From NCBI GenBank assembly GCA_014925825.1, contig JACGCK010000056.1, forward strand, positions 215,241-279,240: a stretch of DNA of 64,000 nucleotides. The letters run 5' to 3'. Made by a program: the position numbers and the translations under genes. This document shows positions 25,246-38,156 of this stretch, one piece after another (position 1 is the stretch's first letter; every line of letters starts with the position of its first letter). Source of the stretch: Pholiota molesta (taxonomy: Eukaryota; Basidiomycota; Agaricomycetes; Agaricales; Strophariaceae). Below the pieces are notes generated by a model that saw nothing but the letters and a program-made list of their open reading frames with translations, did no database searches and was not told where the DNA came from.

Positions 25246-26899
25246 GGTGTCACGGCGTGAGGTTGGGTGGACTGTTGAGTTGTCAGGTGGTTTAGAAGGG
25301 TCAAGGGATGACTGGATACATCTATATGTCTGAGTGATATCGTGTTTTCTTCCATAGTCCTATTGACTAATTATCAGGCATAATGGATCTATTTCTCTTG
25401 GTAAACTTGATTGTGAATTATGCCGAATGCTGCTTCTTCCTGTCGTCCAATACTCGATTATAGGTGAGTAAGATCTCGTTGCTGGACTTGTCAGGTAGGC
25501 TGGATGCTAATTTGTTGCGTTCAGATTTATCTGCGTGCCCCGGTCTTTCAATTTATGTTCCACTGAAGGATTCCTACAAAATTCTACAATGTCTTTTTCT
25601 TTTAAGTTACACGCTCGTGAGGAGATTCATGTAACATTCCTGATCAACGACTGCGATGTTCGATGGAAGAAAACAATAGCATCCAAGAATGGTGTTACGA
25701 TTGTTCAAGGCATTTCGTCGTTCGATGGCTAACAGCGATTATGGACCATGCTTGGCGTTCATTAAGTTTCCTCATTACCTTTGAATTTGTAGCTGACGGC
25801 TTCAAATAAGCATCATTTACCGATCCACAGGAGAGCGCTTACTACACTTATTTTTCTTCAACGTTTCGCTATCAGCAGCATCAGTTTTAAACCTCGTAAA
25901 GGATTACTTGAGGGTTTTCTATGGTGTTTGGCATAATCTTTCTCTCGGTACGCCACGTCACCATTTAATTCTGGAGTGTACGTACTTTTTATCTTCTCAT
26001 ATTAATTTGAGACCCGTGCTAATAGCAAGTTCTGCAGAGAGTGAACATTCCCAAATCTATCGCTTTCGCTACATCGGCTTGAACCAGGGAGTTTCCCAAA
26101 GGCTGGGGACTGCCTGCAGCAAGTCACCCGTCTGGATCGAACTGCGATATCTCCAAGTCTTTCGGATCTCAGAGTTTAGTGATAGTTCTGACCCTCTGTG
26201 GCAAATGGTGCACATCTCTATCTATCTCTATGCTGCAACTCTACCTGCCTTACTCAGTATCTAATCTCCTTTTAGGGCAGGAGATCCCGCTATTTATAGC
26301 CCTCAATTTAACGCTCAAGGTCCTACAGACAAATGCGTGCGTTTATTTCCTTCCTGATCTTATCTCGATTGTCAGGTTATGTTAATCACATATCTTTAAA
26401 TTATCAAGACAATGTCATAGGATCTGGGGATAGATACAACGAAACATACTCCGAGATTAAGACGTACATCCGGGCATATTTCAGTGCCGACCCAAATGCG
26501 GTGATTTCGTACTGACATTGTCCACGACTGGCGCTTCTGCTGTGCAGACAGAATAGAACAGAATGCGGTTAACACGACTCCGGCGGGATCAAGAGCTCGA
26601 TGCATAGGCCTCTTCTTGGACGGCCGCCATGCTTCTGACGTGACGGAGCCTTGATAATGTGGGTGTTTTGATCTTCGTGCGGTAGGTTTCCGGTAAATTC
26701 ATAAATATTTGTTCTCACCTCGCAATCCTAGAAGTCGAGTGATCAGACATGGGCAATGATGAGCTTATGAACCGGTTCCTGGACAATCTCAAAGAGGAAG
26801 AGAAGACCAGCAGCAATGACAGTTAACGGGATAAAGATTTGGTTATAAATATCATACTCTTCAACGATATTTTATGGCCCTGACAGGTGGGAGATTCGA
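25246..26899. other. Gene-poor region
   Basis: Several short open frames on the + strand but no recognisable family, splice chain or RNA. The first 150 bases are the ELYS 3' flank. Confidence 0.5.
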
Positions 26900-26907
26900 T
26901 ATAAAAG
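26900..26907 (+). promoter_or_regulatory. TATA box of the low-complexity protein gene
   Basis: TATAAAAG about 95 bases upstream of ATG 27003, followed by a pyrimidine-rich leader: a strong core promoter arrangement. Confidence 0.6.
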
Positions 26908-27002
26908 CGCCTCTCGAGCTCGCCCTTACAATCCTCAGAGTCGCTCCCGATACTCCTCTACCACTCCAAAGCCACCTTACAGAGTACCACTAGTTGCCCA
27001 TC

Positions 27003-27653
27003 ATGTCCTACAACAACGACAACGGCACCTGTGGCTTCGACCAAGATGATTCTAACTCCTATGGGTCTTCCAACAACCGTTCGTCCAACTCTGAGTCCGG
27101 CTACGGCAGCTATGGCTCGAACAACAACTCTGGCTCGAATAATGACAACAACTATGGCTCGTCTAACAATGATAACTATGGCTCGAACAACAACAACAAC
27201 AGTTCGAACACCTACGGCTCCTCGAACGACGACTCATATGGTTCTTCCAACACCTATGGATCCCCGAACAACAACAATGACTCTTATGGATCAAACAACA
27301 AAGGATCGGGTCAAACTGATTATTCTTACGGATCCTCGAACGGCAACAGCAACAACAATGACAGCGGCTATGGATCTTCCACGAACGATTCGTACGGTTC
27401 GTCGGACAATAACAACACCAATTCTTCCAACACCTCCAGCGGTGGTAGTGGCGATTATGTCGATAAAGGTGTCAAATATGCTGATGCTGCTTCGAGAACT
27501 GGCTACAATGTCGTGAGTTGGCTTCAGGTTTGTGTAGCTTCTGACATGACCAATCTAATGAGTTTTCGTTTCATGTAGGATTCGAAAACCGCTGATCTCA
27601 TCGGTGCAAAAATAGAGGAAGGTCTGAGGCAGTTCGGAGGCCGAAATATTTAG
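27003..27653 (+). CDS. Asn/Ser/Tyr/Gly-rich low-complexity protein (2 exons, 194 aa)
   Basis: Exons 27003-27512 and 27579-27653 (195 codons). Residues about 10-150 are made almost entirely of Asn, Ser, Gly, Tyr and Asp in repeats of the type YGSSNN/DSYGSS, a prion-like composition. The last 45 aa are ordinary sequence (DYVDKGVKYADAASRTGY, then ADLIGAKIEEGL) and cross the intron in phase 0, which argues that the gene is real. There is no signal peptide or known domain. A TATA box at 26900 and a strong donor (GTC|GTGAGT) support expression. Function is unknown; stress or abundant cytosolic proteins in mushrooms can have such composition, but that is inference. Confidence 0.75.
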
Positions 27654-30459
27654 GACGCTATGTTGTTGAAAAAAAACTGATGTACCTGTTATTTCAAACG
27701 TGTTGCAAAGGCGACTATGCAGGAGGCATCTTTTGGTAGTATATTGGGATCAAGTGAGATCGAACGGGATGTTCGGAATGGATAATACTGTATACCTTCT
27801 TGCCAATGGCCAGTCCGGTTCATGACCTCACAATGTAATGATTGTACGAAGTCAGCAGTATTTGCCTAAGCGTCTATAAGATTAGGAGGCTAGCTAGTGG
27901 CATTACATGAAAGAATTTGAAAGAATCACCCTAAATCGATCTGGGGCGCTATATTCAGCTCCTTTAAGTACAGTTGAGCTGGGTTTATGTTAATTCTCTG
28001 CTTTTGAGTCGCTACTTACCCAATGGCATCCTCAAATCTTTGTCTGTATCGCTGTCTACCAAAGGGAGCCCTTTGGCCCCTAGGGTTCTATAAGACCAAT
28101 GGATTATTGAACGTGTCTACCGTCAGACGCCTTCCAAAATTGAGATACTTAGTTAAGATCATTGTCGCAATTGTTAAATTTTGGATGACTGAAGTAGTGG
28201 GAGAATCAGATTTTTGAATAACTTGTCACCCTGTATTTTTTGCCACTCATCCTGCACTCTTCTCTTTTCTTCTTGGATTACAATCGTTACATGGACGCGA
28301 TTATTGAATCACTGTGGCAGTGGCAGGAACAACCGATCGTCACGTCACGTGCTTTTGAGAAGCGCGTTGTCATGCAGAGCGTGACACGAAGCTTCGAGTT
28401 GAGTCGAAGACTCGAAGTCAAGAGTTGGTCAAGAGTCGAGAGTTGGAAACCTGGAAAATCTTCTGCACTAAACAACCTTCATCTGCGAACGTTTGTGAGA
28501 GGTTTTGGAAAGGTGAGAATAATCTGCGGCGCGAAGCTTCCTGCCGTTCATTAGTATCATTACCCGTTTGATGAACCTAAGTATGGTCTTAGGTCTATCA
28601 CTCTTGGCCTCTTGTTTGAAAGCTCCCGCCAACATGGCCAGGCTGTGTATCAATGCTGCTGCTCCCTCACCTTGATATGACTTTGGTGGTATAGAAAATC
28701 AATTCGATATTCTATTGGTGTTTCAAGGCTAATAAAAACTTGAACACCGTGTTTCTGTCGTGACTTATCAGTTCAAACTTTGTCCTCTCAAAGTACAGAA
28801 AGTCAAGCTGCCTACCTGGTGGCGCACTTGTAGGTAGCCATAAGTTTCGGGAGATTAATGCCTAAGCATCGAAATACGTTAGCTGCCACAAAGCTGCCAA
28901 CCGAAACATCATTTGGTGTACATACCAATCATCTTGGAAGGAGTTACGGATGAAAGACAACAATCTCAAAAGCCGCATGCCATTGAACCTTCAACTCAAA
29001 ACTTGTTATGCGAATAACATGCGAATAAATACGAGTAATATGCGAAATTGACAAGAGGCGGAGGCGAGGAGTTCGTTGCATATCGCTGCGCAGCCTGTAC
29101 ATGGAGTCGAAGCGGTGGAGAGAAACCTGTCGTGGGTTTGTTGGACTGAACTAATCCTTTTTCGTCATATTTACTTCACATTGACACAGAGTGTAGAGCT
29201 TCAAATATCGTCGGTAATTCGGTAGCTTTTTTGCCATTTGGACGCGTATTGAATTCTGCCGCTGTTTGGCCGCAGTGATACGGAATCATTGTTCGAAGTT
29301 CTGTGGTTTGTTCTCTTCTCGCAATGTAAGTGAATTAATAAAGTTTATCGGCCTTTACTCTCTCCTTGACGTTGACAGAGTGAATGTTTGCTAAGTTTGA
29401 GCGTCAGTATTAATAGCGCCCAATGTGATCAAGCGATTGTGATTGCAATTTAAATCATTATTTGGTCATGATTGGCATAGCTCCGAAAGGGCGTTGCCGG
29501 TGCCCGAGATCAGACAGCGTTGGGCAAGTCGCCTCGAATCGCTCATACATTGATCCATGCTACGGTCTACCCAAGGTCTACCCATATAATTCTTTCCTGC
29601 TTGTGACTTGTCTTACGCGATTTTATTCTTCGACAACCTCGGCTCGCGGCTTGCTTCACTGCTTACCTTCGGTGTACCTATATTTTGATCATGCTGCGAA
29701 TTCTAAGGTCCCAGGTCTGCAAAGCCACTGATCTTCTCACTCGCCGACGGCCGTAGTGTTCTCCTTTATGGCTCTTTAGCTTTGACCGGATGTCTCTGCT
29801 GTAAGTTTCAACTTTGGTCTTGTCGTCACCTGACAATGGTGAGAGAGACAGCTCAAAATATGAGTTTCCACCATCACTGTCAGTCCAACTCCATCTCGCG
29901 ATTCCGCTCCTGCGATAACACCTGTATCCTAATCCGGAAACTTGTCAACGATCCTACTATAGAACTTCCCCCACAGTTCGATACTCATATGGCAAGCCTT
30001 CAAAAATATCTTCGCCGATGCTTGTGCTGACAAGCGTTCTCCGGGAGTTCATGTTTTCCTGTGGCTGATTTTGGGAATATTACTGCCCACAAGCACTTCG
30101 ATTATTATAATTCCCAGCTGCAAGTTCAGACCTGGTCAGACCCGCGTTCACAACTCCGAGTCAAAAGGACCCCACGGTTCCTGGGACCTGCAAGGTCACC
30201 ATTCTTTGCAATGCTTTTGGACGTGAGCGATGATTATTGGAGTCTTGGAGAATATGCCTTGCGGAATATCCAAATTTAGGCGAGACAATTTGGAGACTCT
30301 TGGAGGTTTCCACGAAAAGGGAAATGGCAGCTCTCGACACAGGTTCATTAAGAACAACGGCAGTAGATCTCTCCGATTTCGATCTGTCGATAACGTCTTC
30401 CGATGCATCTCACTATATTCATCATGTCAATGCACCCAACCAAATCTTAATTTCAAAGG
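27654..30459. other. Gene-poor region of about 2.8 kb
   Basis: No recognisable gene. Local features: short GAGTCGAA-like direct repeats at about 28,385-28,445 and an AT-rich segment near 29.0-29.4 kb. Scattered open frames lack splice or family support. Confidence 0.5.
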
Positions 30460-30466
30460 TATAAAT
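30460..30466 (+). promoter_or_regulatory. TATA box of the CVNH gene
   Basis: TATAAAT about 180 bases upstream of ATG 30647, followed by a CT-rich tract (about 30,520-30,545) typical of start regions of highly expressed fungal genes. Confidence 0.5.
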
Positions 30467-30646
30467 GAGCGACATTTTTATTATCCTCCCCAGCTTACTA
30501 GCTTACCAGCTTCTTGCATACTCCTCTCCTCTCTCTCTCTTGAGACTCGCACGTTTTTTTCTACACATCCAACCACCACCAAGCGTCTAGTACGTTCACT
30601 TCGCGTCTAACTAGAATTCGGCGTACTGACCAAGTCGTTCAGTATA

Positions 30647-32383
30647 ATGCCTTTCTCCGACGCTTTCCGCAAGGTCACCGTGAAGCAGGGTGTTCTCTCC
30701 GCTGAGTGCAGAAAAGCCGACAACAAGACTTGGATTTCTTCGTCTATCAACTTGGACGAGTTCCTCGGAAACATCGACGGCAAGTTCGTCCTCGGTAGCA
30801 AGGGGTTCAGCCAGTCCGCACAGGACATCACTCTCGTTGACGGTGTCATCGCCGCCAAACTCAAGAACTCCGCTGGCAAGTACGTCGACGCCAAATACGA
30901 CCTCAGCAGCCATGTACACAGCCAAGATGGTATTATCGCTGCTCGTGGCACTGGATCGTAAGTGGTTGATCCGCCGGTTCCCTATTTGGCTCCGACGCTA
31001 AGCGCCCATCTTGCTTCTTCAGCGTGCTTGGCGTAGCCGCCGCGGGAGGCCTTGAAAGGACTTTGTCGGCCAGCAGCACCGCATCAGGAGCGAGCATGGC
31101 TAGCATGGCCAGCATGGCCAGCATGACCTCCTCGAGCTCAGCTTCGACTTCGATGACCTCGGTCTCGCACGCGTCTTCTCAGTCGACCAAGACCTTCAAG
31201 TCTTCCTCTTTTAGGCAGTAAGCAAATACTTCTTATCGCATCAATTAATACGGTCTAATTCTCTATGTTTGTTCTTAGATTTAGCCAGCAGCTCCTCCTC
31301 GAGGAACACTGCAACAACTTCGCCCTGAAGGGTACTATCTTGCACTGCGACGTTCACCACGAAGACGGCCGCGTCACCCACGCCACCTTTGATCTCGAGA
31401 TCTGCATCGGCAACGTCGAAGGACGCCTCGTATGGGATGCCAGTGGCTTCAGCAAGACCACCAAGGACATCGCTCTCGTTGACGGCTTCTTCCTGACTGC
31501 CAAGTGCCGCCACCACATCAACCACGACCAATGGATCATCGCCAGGCTCGACATCCGCACCCGCCTCCGCATTCAAGGAGACGTCATCATCTTCGTCGAG
31601 ACCAACAAAAAGCTCTCGATGATGCTCAGCGAAGTCCCCTGGATGAAATTCAAGGTCATCGCCGAGCCCGATCTCTCCGTCTTCAGCAAGCACCCCGTCG
31701 TCCAGCAGACGATGACCCGCATCGCCGAGAGCACCGTCGAGCACGTCACCACCGAGATGCACAAGATGCTCACCATCGCCATGGAGAGCGCGATCATCGC
31801 CATCACCGCCTCTGCGATGAAGCACGTCTCTACCCAGATGCAACACACCGTCCAGGACGCCGTTGGCTACGCAGTGGCCAGCCCTTCCGCCACCGAGTCT
31901 GAGTTCCTTCACATCGGCGCGGCTGCTGGCTTCTTCGGAGGCGCCTACGGTGCTGGAGGTGGTGCCGTATACGGCGCTGGCGGCGCTGGTGGTGCCGTGT
32001 ACGGTGCGGGCGGCGCTGGCGGTGCCTATGGCGCTGGTGGTGGTGCTGTTTACGGCGCTGGCGGCGGCGCTGTCTACGGCGCTGGGGGCGCCACCGGTGG
32101 CACCTATAGCGCTGGCGGTACGTACTATGGCGCTGGCGGTGCTGCCTATGGAAACGGCGGCACCTTGGTCTCGGGAGGCAGCTACTTCAACGAGAGTGCC
32201 GGGGCATACCAAGCAGCGGGCTACAACAATGGCCTCGCTAGTGCAGGTATTCTGAGCAGGTCCGTCAGCGAGAGCAGCAGTGTCTCGGCCTCGGCCTCTG
32301 AGGCGCACACTGAGTCCAGCTCCGTGAGCGCTTCCACCTCCGCGACTCAGACTGCCAGCGCTGCTATTGCCGCCTCTTCTTAA
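30647..32383 (+). CDS. Two-domain cyanovirin-N homology (CVNH) protein with Gly/Ala/Tyr-rich tail (3 exons, 536 aa)
   Basis: CVNH domains are small mannose-binding lectin folds. Exons: 30647-30957, 31023-31217, 31279-32383 (537 codons). Domain 1 (residues about 1-104) shows the CVNH signature: SSSINLDEFLGNIDGKF, GFSQSAQDITL and a repeat of the half-motif ending SQDGII. A Ser/Met-rich linker (repeated SMA) leads to domain 2 (about 172-275) with ATFDLEICIGNVEGRLVW and GFSKTTKDIAL. A helical segment follows (about 280-380), then a tail of repeated YGAGG units (about 31941-32160) and a Ser-rich end. There is no signal peptide, so it is probably cytosolic. The third codon positions are strongly GC-rich, suggesting high expression. 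Confidence 0.88.
31941..32160 (+). repeat. Coding minisatellite for Gly/Ala/Tyr repeats in the CVNH protein
   Basis: Tandem units of about 15-30 bp encoding AYGAGG/VYGAGG variants, roughly a dozen copies. The units differ mainly at third positions, so this is an older, diversified array. Confidence 0.8.
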
Positions 32384-34422
32384 TGGACATTATTTTTCTT
32401 TGCATATGCTCTGTATACCAAAAACGAGGCGCGTTCGCCTTTCCTCTTGCACTTTCATTTCTTCCTAGTATCATGCTATCATATCGGGTTCACAAATTAT
32501 TACATACATACATAGTTGTCGTTCTTTTATCCTGCAATATATTTTTGCTTCTCTCCCTTGCTAATGCATATGATTGGTGGCCGCCCGCTGTCCACTGCCT
32601 ACTGCTTCAGCCAACAATATCGAAGTACTTTCGGCCTGATTTTGCTCTAACTCGCTGTAGCTGTATGAACTGACAGAAATTTGATGGTGCCATAATAAGT
32701 TTAGTATCTTTCTAATGCTCCTATGTGGACACTGAAATCGATTTGGGGTAGACTCAAAACCTTAATATTGACATTTTACCTAGGTTCCGAGGAAAGTACA
32801 GTATTGTCGGTAAGTACAGTCACGGTGTGAATTCACCCATGATCGTCCCAAAAATAGCAGGCATCGACCTAAAAATGGTAAGACGATTGTCACCGGCTAC
32901 CAAGTCCCGAATTTAATCAAAGAACCATTCAAACCCCTCTTATATATAAAATTCGACAGCGATGGAGAAATTCAGTGGAGACCTATTGAACGAGCTTAAT
33001 TGCCCACATGCGGCGCTCACATGTTATCATGGGAAGCATTTCGAGGCCAAGCGTGGTCGATTCAGATACCATTCCAGCCTTCTAGGTCTCCAACTTTTTG
33101 TTTCCGTTATATGCTGTATCGAGAAGAAGTGCCTGACCTTCTGTGGAAGCGATGCAATTCTGTTTGATTTTCTACTTATGTTCATTATACATACTTCCAA
33201 GCACGGAGCGATCTGACGCCGTCCGTCTTTGATTGTTCGCGGTGACGTCGACAGTCTTTGGTTGTCCGCGGTGACATCGAAAGAGTGCCCAGCCCAAGTA
33301 TCATAAACGGTCATTAACGCACTACGTTTTCTAAGCATTCAATGAGAATGATCATTTTGGATTTCTATTGAAGAAGAAAGGCGCATGATGTATCTGTGAG
33401 AGATTGTATGCCAAAATTATTGACCCTGCTTAATGGCAGCTTGTAAAATTATATGTTGTGGCGAATCTAGGACAGAAGGAATGGTAGAGCGTTAAATTTC
33501 GGACTCTCCACAGCGTTGGAAGTTCGATAACAGAAGTCCCGAGTTGATATGTTGAAATCACTTGACCTTAGTGGCCCAAGCAGTTACACCAATTAAACGG
33601 TTTGCAGTTCTTGTACGCAACCTTCATAAAATATGTGGATGTCGAGATGGGGTAAACCTTTAATAAGTATTTCAATATTAGGATAATCATCTTTGCTTGG
33701 ATGCAGTCAGGCTGGGCAAATTTGGTGTCTGATTCTGTTTGAATGGATAGCAATAATAGCACTATATCCAAGCATCTCTCAAAGCTGCGGAGAAGCAGGA
33801 TGCAAATAACATCGATGGCCGGTGGCCCGGTTTATAACCACTCTTCAAGAACGGGGCCAAAAACGAGAAAGAGAACATCCCAATTGTAAGTACTGATGAG
33901 TCAAGCAAAAGCTAAGAGTTTTCGAGTCCGAGCTGAGCGCAGACCGAAGGTGACACGTCTGTATGATCTCTGCTTGTCAACAGGCGGCGGACAGCTTCAA
34001 GTCAGATCTGCAGAGCATACTTAAATAATGAATCATGCGGCGCATGACAGTTAATAAATCATGAGAACCATATCTGACCGCCGTCGGAAAGCTTGAGAGA
34101 CCACCGAAAGTTATTGTGAACAGGAAAAGCCGCCGTCGGTTATCTCCAGTGCTGGAGACAGCTGGAGACTCTTCGTCCGTCTAGCGCGTTCGCTGCCAGT
34201 AATAGTACGTTCCGCAAATTCCAGTATAATCTCCGGCATGCTAAACCGAAGTTTTAAAAACATACATCCACAACAAATCCAGCTGCCCTGCCCAGTTCAA
34301 ACGACCTCGAGCAAGACATAGCAGAAAATAAAATAAAAGGAAAGAAAAATCCGCCTTGCTGCTATTTACCACTGCATTAAGTAAACGAAACAATATCCCC
34401 GCAACGTCGAAAAATATCTGAT
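32384..34422. other. Gene-poor region between CVNH and SEC24 3' ends
   Basis: The 3' flank of the CVNH gene, then about 1.8 kb with no recognisable gene. An open frame at 32962-33216 with TATATATAAAA just upstream has no known family and is not called. Confidence 0.45.
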
Positions 34423-37400
34423 CTAGTAACCGCTTCCACCAGCACCATTGACCTATAAGAGAGAAATAAGAGAGTGCGGTCAGTAATGCAACTCATAATT
34501 TCATCCAAGCCACGCCAGACATGGAATATCCACAGTCCTCCGTATCCAGCACCCACCCCCAACCCTCAAAACCAAAAAATCACGAAATATTCACCTTATC
34601 CTTCAACGACGAGATGAACTGCTGGTAGCTCGGGAGCATATCCGCGCGGTCCTGGATCAGCATGCTCAGCGCCCAGAGCCGCAGCGGCGGCTCCCCGTCC
34701 TCCTTGACGATGTACAGGTGCGGGTAGTACACGCCGCGCCGCAGCTCGCGGATCTTCTGGATGATCGCGTTGATGCGCTGCGAGAAGGGGTTCTCGAGCG
34801 TGCGCAGGGTCGTCTGGCACGCGGGGTCAGGTCAGATCGAGGCACGGGAGAGAGAGTGGGGGTGGAGATAGAGAAAGACGTACCTTTCCGCCACGGAGGA
34901 CCTCGTAGCTGGGCAGGTCGAACACGTCCTGCACGAGCTGCGGCACCGCGTCGCGGCCGACCCATAGGAAGATCGTCTGGCCGTCCTCGATGAGGAAGAG
35001 GCCGTGTCGCTCCAGTCGCTCCGAAGTGAGAGGCAGAGCGGGCGGGAGGATGACACCGTGTTCACCAATAGTTCCAGCCTATCATAAAAACCGCATTTAC
35101 TAAAATTTCTCAATAAAAAGCATCAGGGAAACAGCGTACCTCTGGAGGCATGTTGTGCAGAGAGTAGAACGTAGGATAGAGGTACGGAATCAGATTTTGG
35201 GAGGGCAGCGACGTCAACAGCGCTTGCGAGTATGCGCGGATATCAGGGGGTATTTGAGCGCTTTGGCGAATACCAACCTGAAAGTCAAGCCCCAAGTCAA
35301 CAACCACAACCACAACCACCATCTGAACCGACAGAAAGGAGAACGCACATTCTTTAGCAAGCCAAGGACAAGCACCGGCAACACCTTCAAGTTGTCCGAA
35401 ATTGCGAGTTGCGCGCTAGCACCTGCACCGCCCGACGTCATGCTCGTCTTGTACGCAATGAGCAGCTCTACAAGCTTCTGGAAGGTATAATCGCGGCTGT
35501 CTTCGAGCTTGTGCGAGAGCGAGCGCTCGACGGCCTTGTTCGCGAAGAACGTGACGATGGCGATCTGGTCCGCGGACGCGAAGACCTCCGAAAGATTTGT
35601 CGTCGTTGGGAGCGCCATGGTGATAACACGGATGCGGCGTTCGCCTGGAGACAAAGGGAGGATATCAGCAATGGAGACAAGGGAGAAGGGGCGAAGGTAA
35701 AGAACGATGCGTACCATAGCAAGTGGTGTGCAGCACTGCGGTCTGGAAGACGACGAAAGGCGTAGTAATAGCCTCCTCGATCTGCACCTCAATGGCATAC
35801 GACTGGTCCTGAGGAACGGCAGGCATAGCAAGGAGATCCGTGGAGCGGACGAAGAAATTGCCGTGGAAAGACGCCATGCGCAGACCTACGAGGGAGATTG
35901 AAGCTTGTCAGCACCAGACGTAAAGAATGGGATGGGCATGGGAATGCGTACCTCGAGATGCACGCACGCGCATGACGGCCTCCAACATAATAGGAGTAGA
36001 TATTACCTCGCCGAACTCGTGTGCGAATTTCATCGCGTCCTCCGTACGACCGGCGTTGAAGGCAGGGTAGTAGTAGGTCTGTCCTGAGGTATAATGCGGG
36101 AGGCATGCTGCAGAGATAATTAAGTCAGCACTTTCTCTTTCCCGGTGGAAATGCGCCCAAAAGCTCACCGAGAGTGGCAACATCTTGATATGTGGCACTG
36201 AACAAGAACATGTCAACCGAGACCTGTGTCCTTGAGCACTCAATCGCGAAGGTTTTGTAGAAAGGAGACGCGGCTTGAAGCAATCCAGATTCCTAACAGA
36301 CCAACAACGCGTAAACGAGTTGCTCCTTAGCTTAACAGGAGAAACACGATTCACCTTGGCCGTGCCCAGAATTTTAGGATCCTCGCGGTTCTTCAGAGCT
36401 CCAGCGCCCACGGAGGGCAATGTAGACGACAGAACGATGATTTTACCACCAATGGGCGCCTATGACCGATTCCATCAATACCATGTAAATGAGGTACAAG
36501 TCACAATTTGAGATTATACGTACCATCAATTTGAAGCCAGCTTGCAGAGCAGGTCCCATGGCGCTACCAATGATGCTGTTTTCTTGGAACATGTCCCCAA
36601 TTCGTCCAAGCAAAGCTTCTAATGAGGCCCGCGCCTCAGTGATATTGACCAACAAGTCGTTGGGTTTGGGTAAGAAGACGTCATCGATATCCGACACGAC
36701 GAGCATGGACGATTCCGTGGATCCAGCCTGTTATTGGGATTTTGAGTATATCCATGATTACAGAACGCAGATGGGCCTTACAGTCATAGAGAAGAAATAG
36801 AGAGAAACATCGTAGCAGATGATGGCGATTTTCGTTCGATCATCTTCGTTGGGAATGCGGTCCAGATTCTCGAGGATAGTCCTGGTGGCAGTGGCGACCA
36901 TACCTGATTACAAGTTAGCTTGTAAAAACAAGGAAAAACCATGACGAAGTATACCTGATTGCACCGCGGTATGGCTGACGTCAATCAAGAACACATATAC
37001 TGCTGGTTGGGGTGGGCGGACCATGTACTCCGTAGGTGCCACGAATTCGACGACGGAGTTGTTGAGTTCTGCACGGGCCCATCGGTCGCCTGGTTGATTA
37101 CGGACTTGATCCCAGTCGAAGAGCTGGGGAACTTCATTGGTCATATTGCACATGCAGCATCTCCATCTATGACAATGTGAGATTCAAGACCAAATATAAG
37201 AGATCATAACCCCATACCGGTTACCGCCATCAATGAATTGGACATATGGGTTAATATAGGTTCTGCACCGGCGGCAGCGAGCGATGACTGTGTCGGTGAC
37301 AAGAGGAACGGCTTCCTCTCCATCGTTCAATGACCTGTAGGGAGTGAGGACAAGTGCAAGGGGGAGTTTAGATTTCGTCAAAAGTGATGATGTCGTGGGG

Positions 37401-38156
37401 ATGGCGTTAATCGTGGATCTACAATAACTGTAATCGGCGTTGGCACTAGGCGATGGCGATATACAAGAGTTGGGCGGCAGCCGAATTTCGGGCGGAGGTC
37501 GTTCTAGGTCGCGTGGCTCGGGCGGTGACGTGAGGAGATTGGTCGTGTAGAGTTGGAACTGCTTCTGGCCCATGCCCATCTGCCCAAACTGCCCCGCGAG
37601 TGCATCAACCGGAGCCTGCGCATATTGCGGTCGGTCGAATGCTGGTCCGTTGATGTACTCTGGCTCCGCCTGCCCTCCGTAGTACGCAGGTTGCGCAGGG
37701 GCTCCTGCTAGAGTCTGCTGGGCGGCGAACTGATTCTCTGCGGCAAGGCCGGGCGTGAACAGTTGTCCTTGTTGGGGCTGCGCTTGAAGACCTGGCCCAG
37801 CTGCTCCGTACACGGGTTCCACAGGCGCATCTGCTCCATAATACGCCTGAGTTTGGCCCGCAGCGTACTGGCGACGTTTCCCGTGGTGCACTGGCTGTGG
37901 AGATCCCGACGCTGGAGTTGGTGGTGCCTCAGCCTGTGTCAGAGAAGGAGGGTCCCAAGACGTATGGCCGGTCGCGGTTTCTGCTCTTCTAGTCAATAAA
38001 AATGTATGGAATCAGGACATTGAGGCTGACCTATGAACAAGTATCGCTGATGTGTAGCATCCCTGAATATGATTTAGCGCGATTTTTTATGGATGAGGAG
38101 TGCACTGACCATTCCGCGGCCCATCCAGGGGGAAGTTGCTCTGCAGGAGAGGCCAT
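34423..38156 (-). CDS. SEC24: SEC24, COPII coat cargo-binding subunit (15 exons, 937 aa)
   Basis: Selects cargo for ER-to-Golgi vesicles with Sec23. Exons in reading order: 38110-38156, 38031-38062, 37218-37980, 36955-37166, 36782-36903, 36524-36727, 36355-36459, 36169-36292, 35952-36107, 35715-35885, 35349-35644, 35140-35277, 34884-35078, 34595-34813, 34423-34452 (938 codons exactly). The N-terminus is a WW-like segment (LPPGWAAEW...TGHTSWDPP). A Gln/Ala/Pro-rich region, the zinc ribbon ([12 protein letters not shown]...WRCCMC), the trunk (VYVFLIDVS), beta-sandwich, helical and gelsolin-like domains ([14 protein letters not shown]) follow. No frame breaks were found. Acceptor GAGCAG|AAACC at 37981 was chosen because it completes the WW-like motif. 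Confidence 0.95.

Noticed and set aside
28240..28554. 104-codon open frame with GAGTCGAA-like repeats
   Set aside because: The repeated amino acids only reflect short direct DNA repeats; no supporting evidence of a gene.
31241..32308. Long minus-strand open frame of 355 codons opposite the CVNH gene
   Set aside because: A shadow of the GC-rich third positions of the sense strand; its product is compositionally meaningless, while the sense strand has the CVNH motifs and splice sites.
32962..33216. 84-codon open frame behind TATATATAAAA
   Set aside because: No recognisable family, ordinary AT-rich composition, no intron or conserved block.
33480..33545. tRNA-like string (GGTAGAGCG followed by GTTCGATAAC)
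   Set aside because: The D-arm and T-loop words are present, but no 5-bp anticodon stem or 7-bp acceptor stem can be paired at tRNA spacing.
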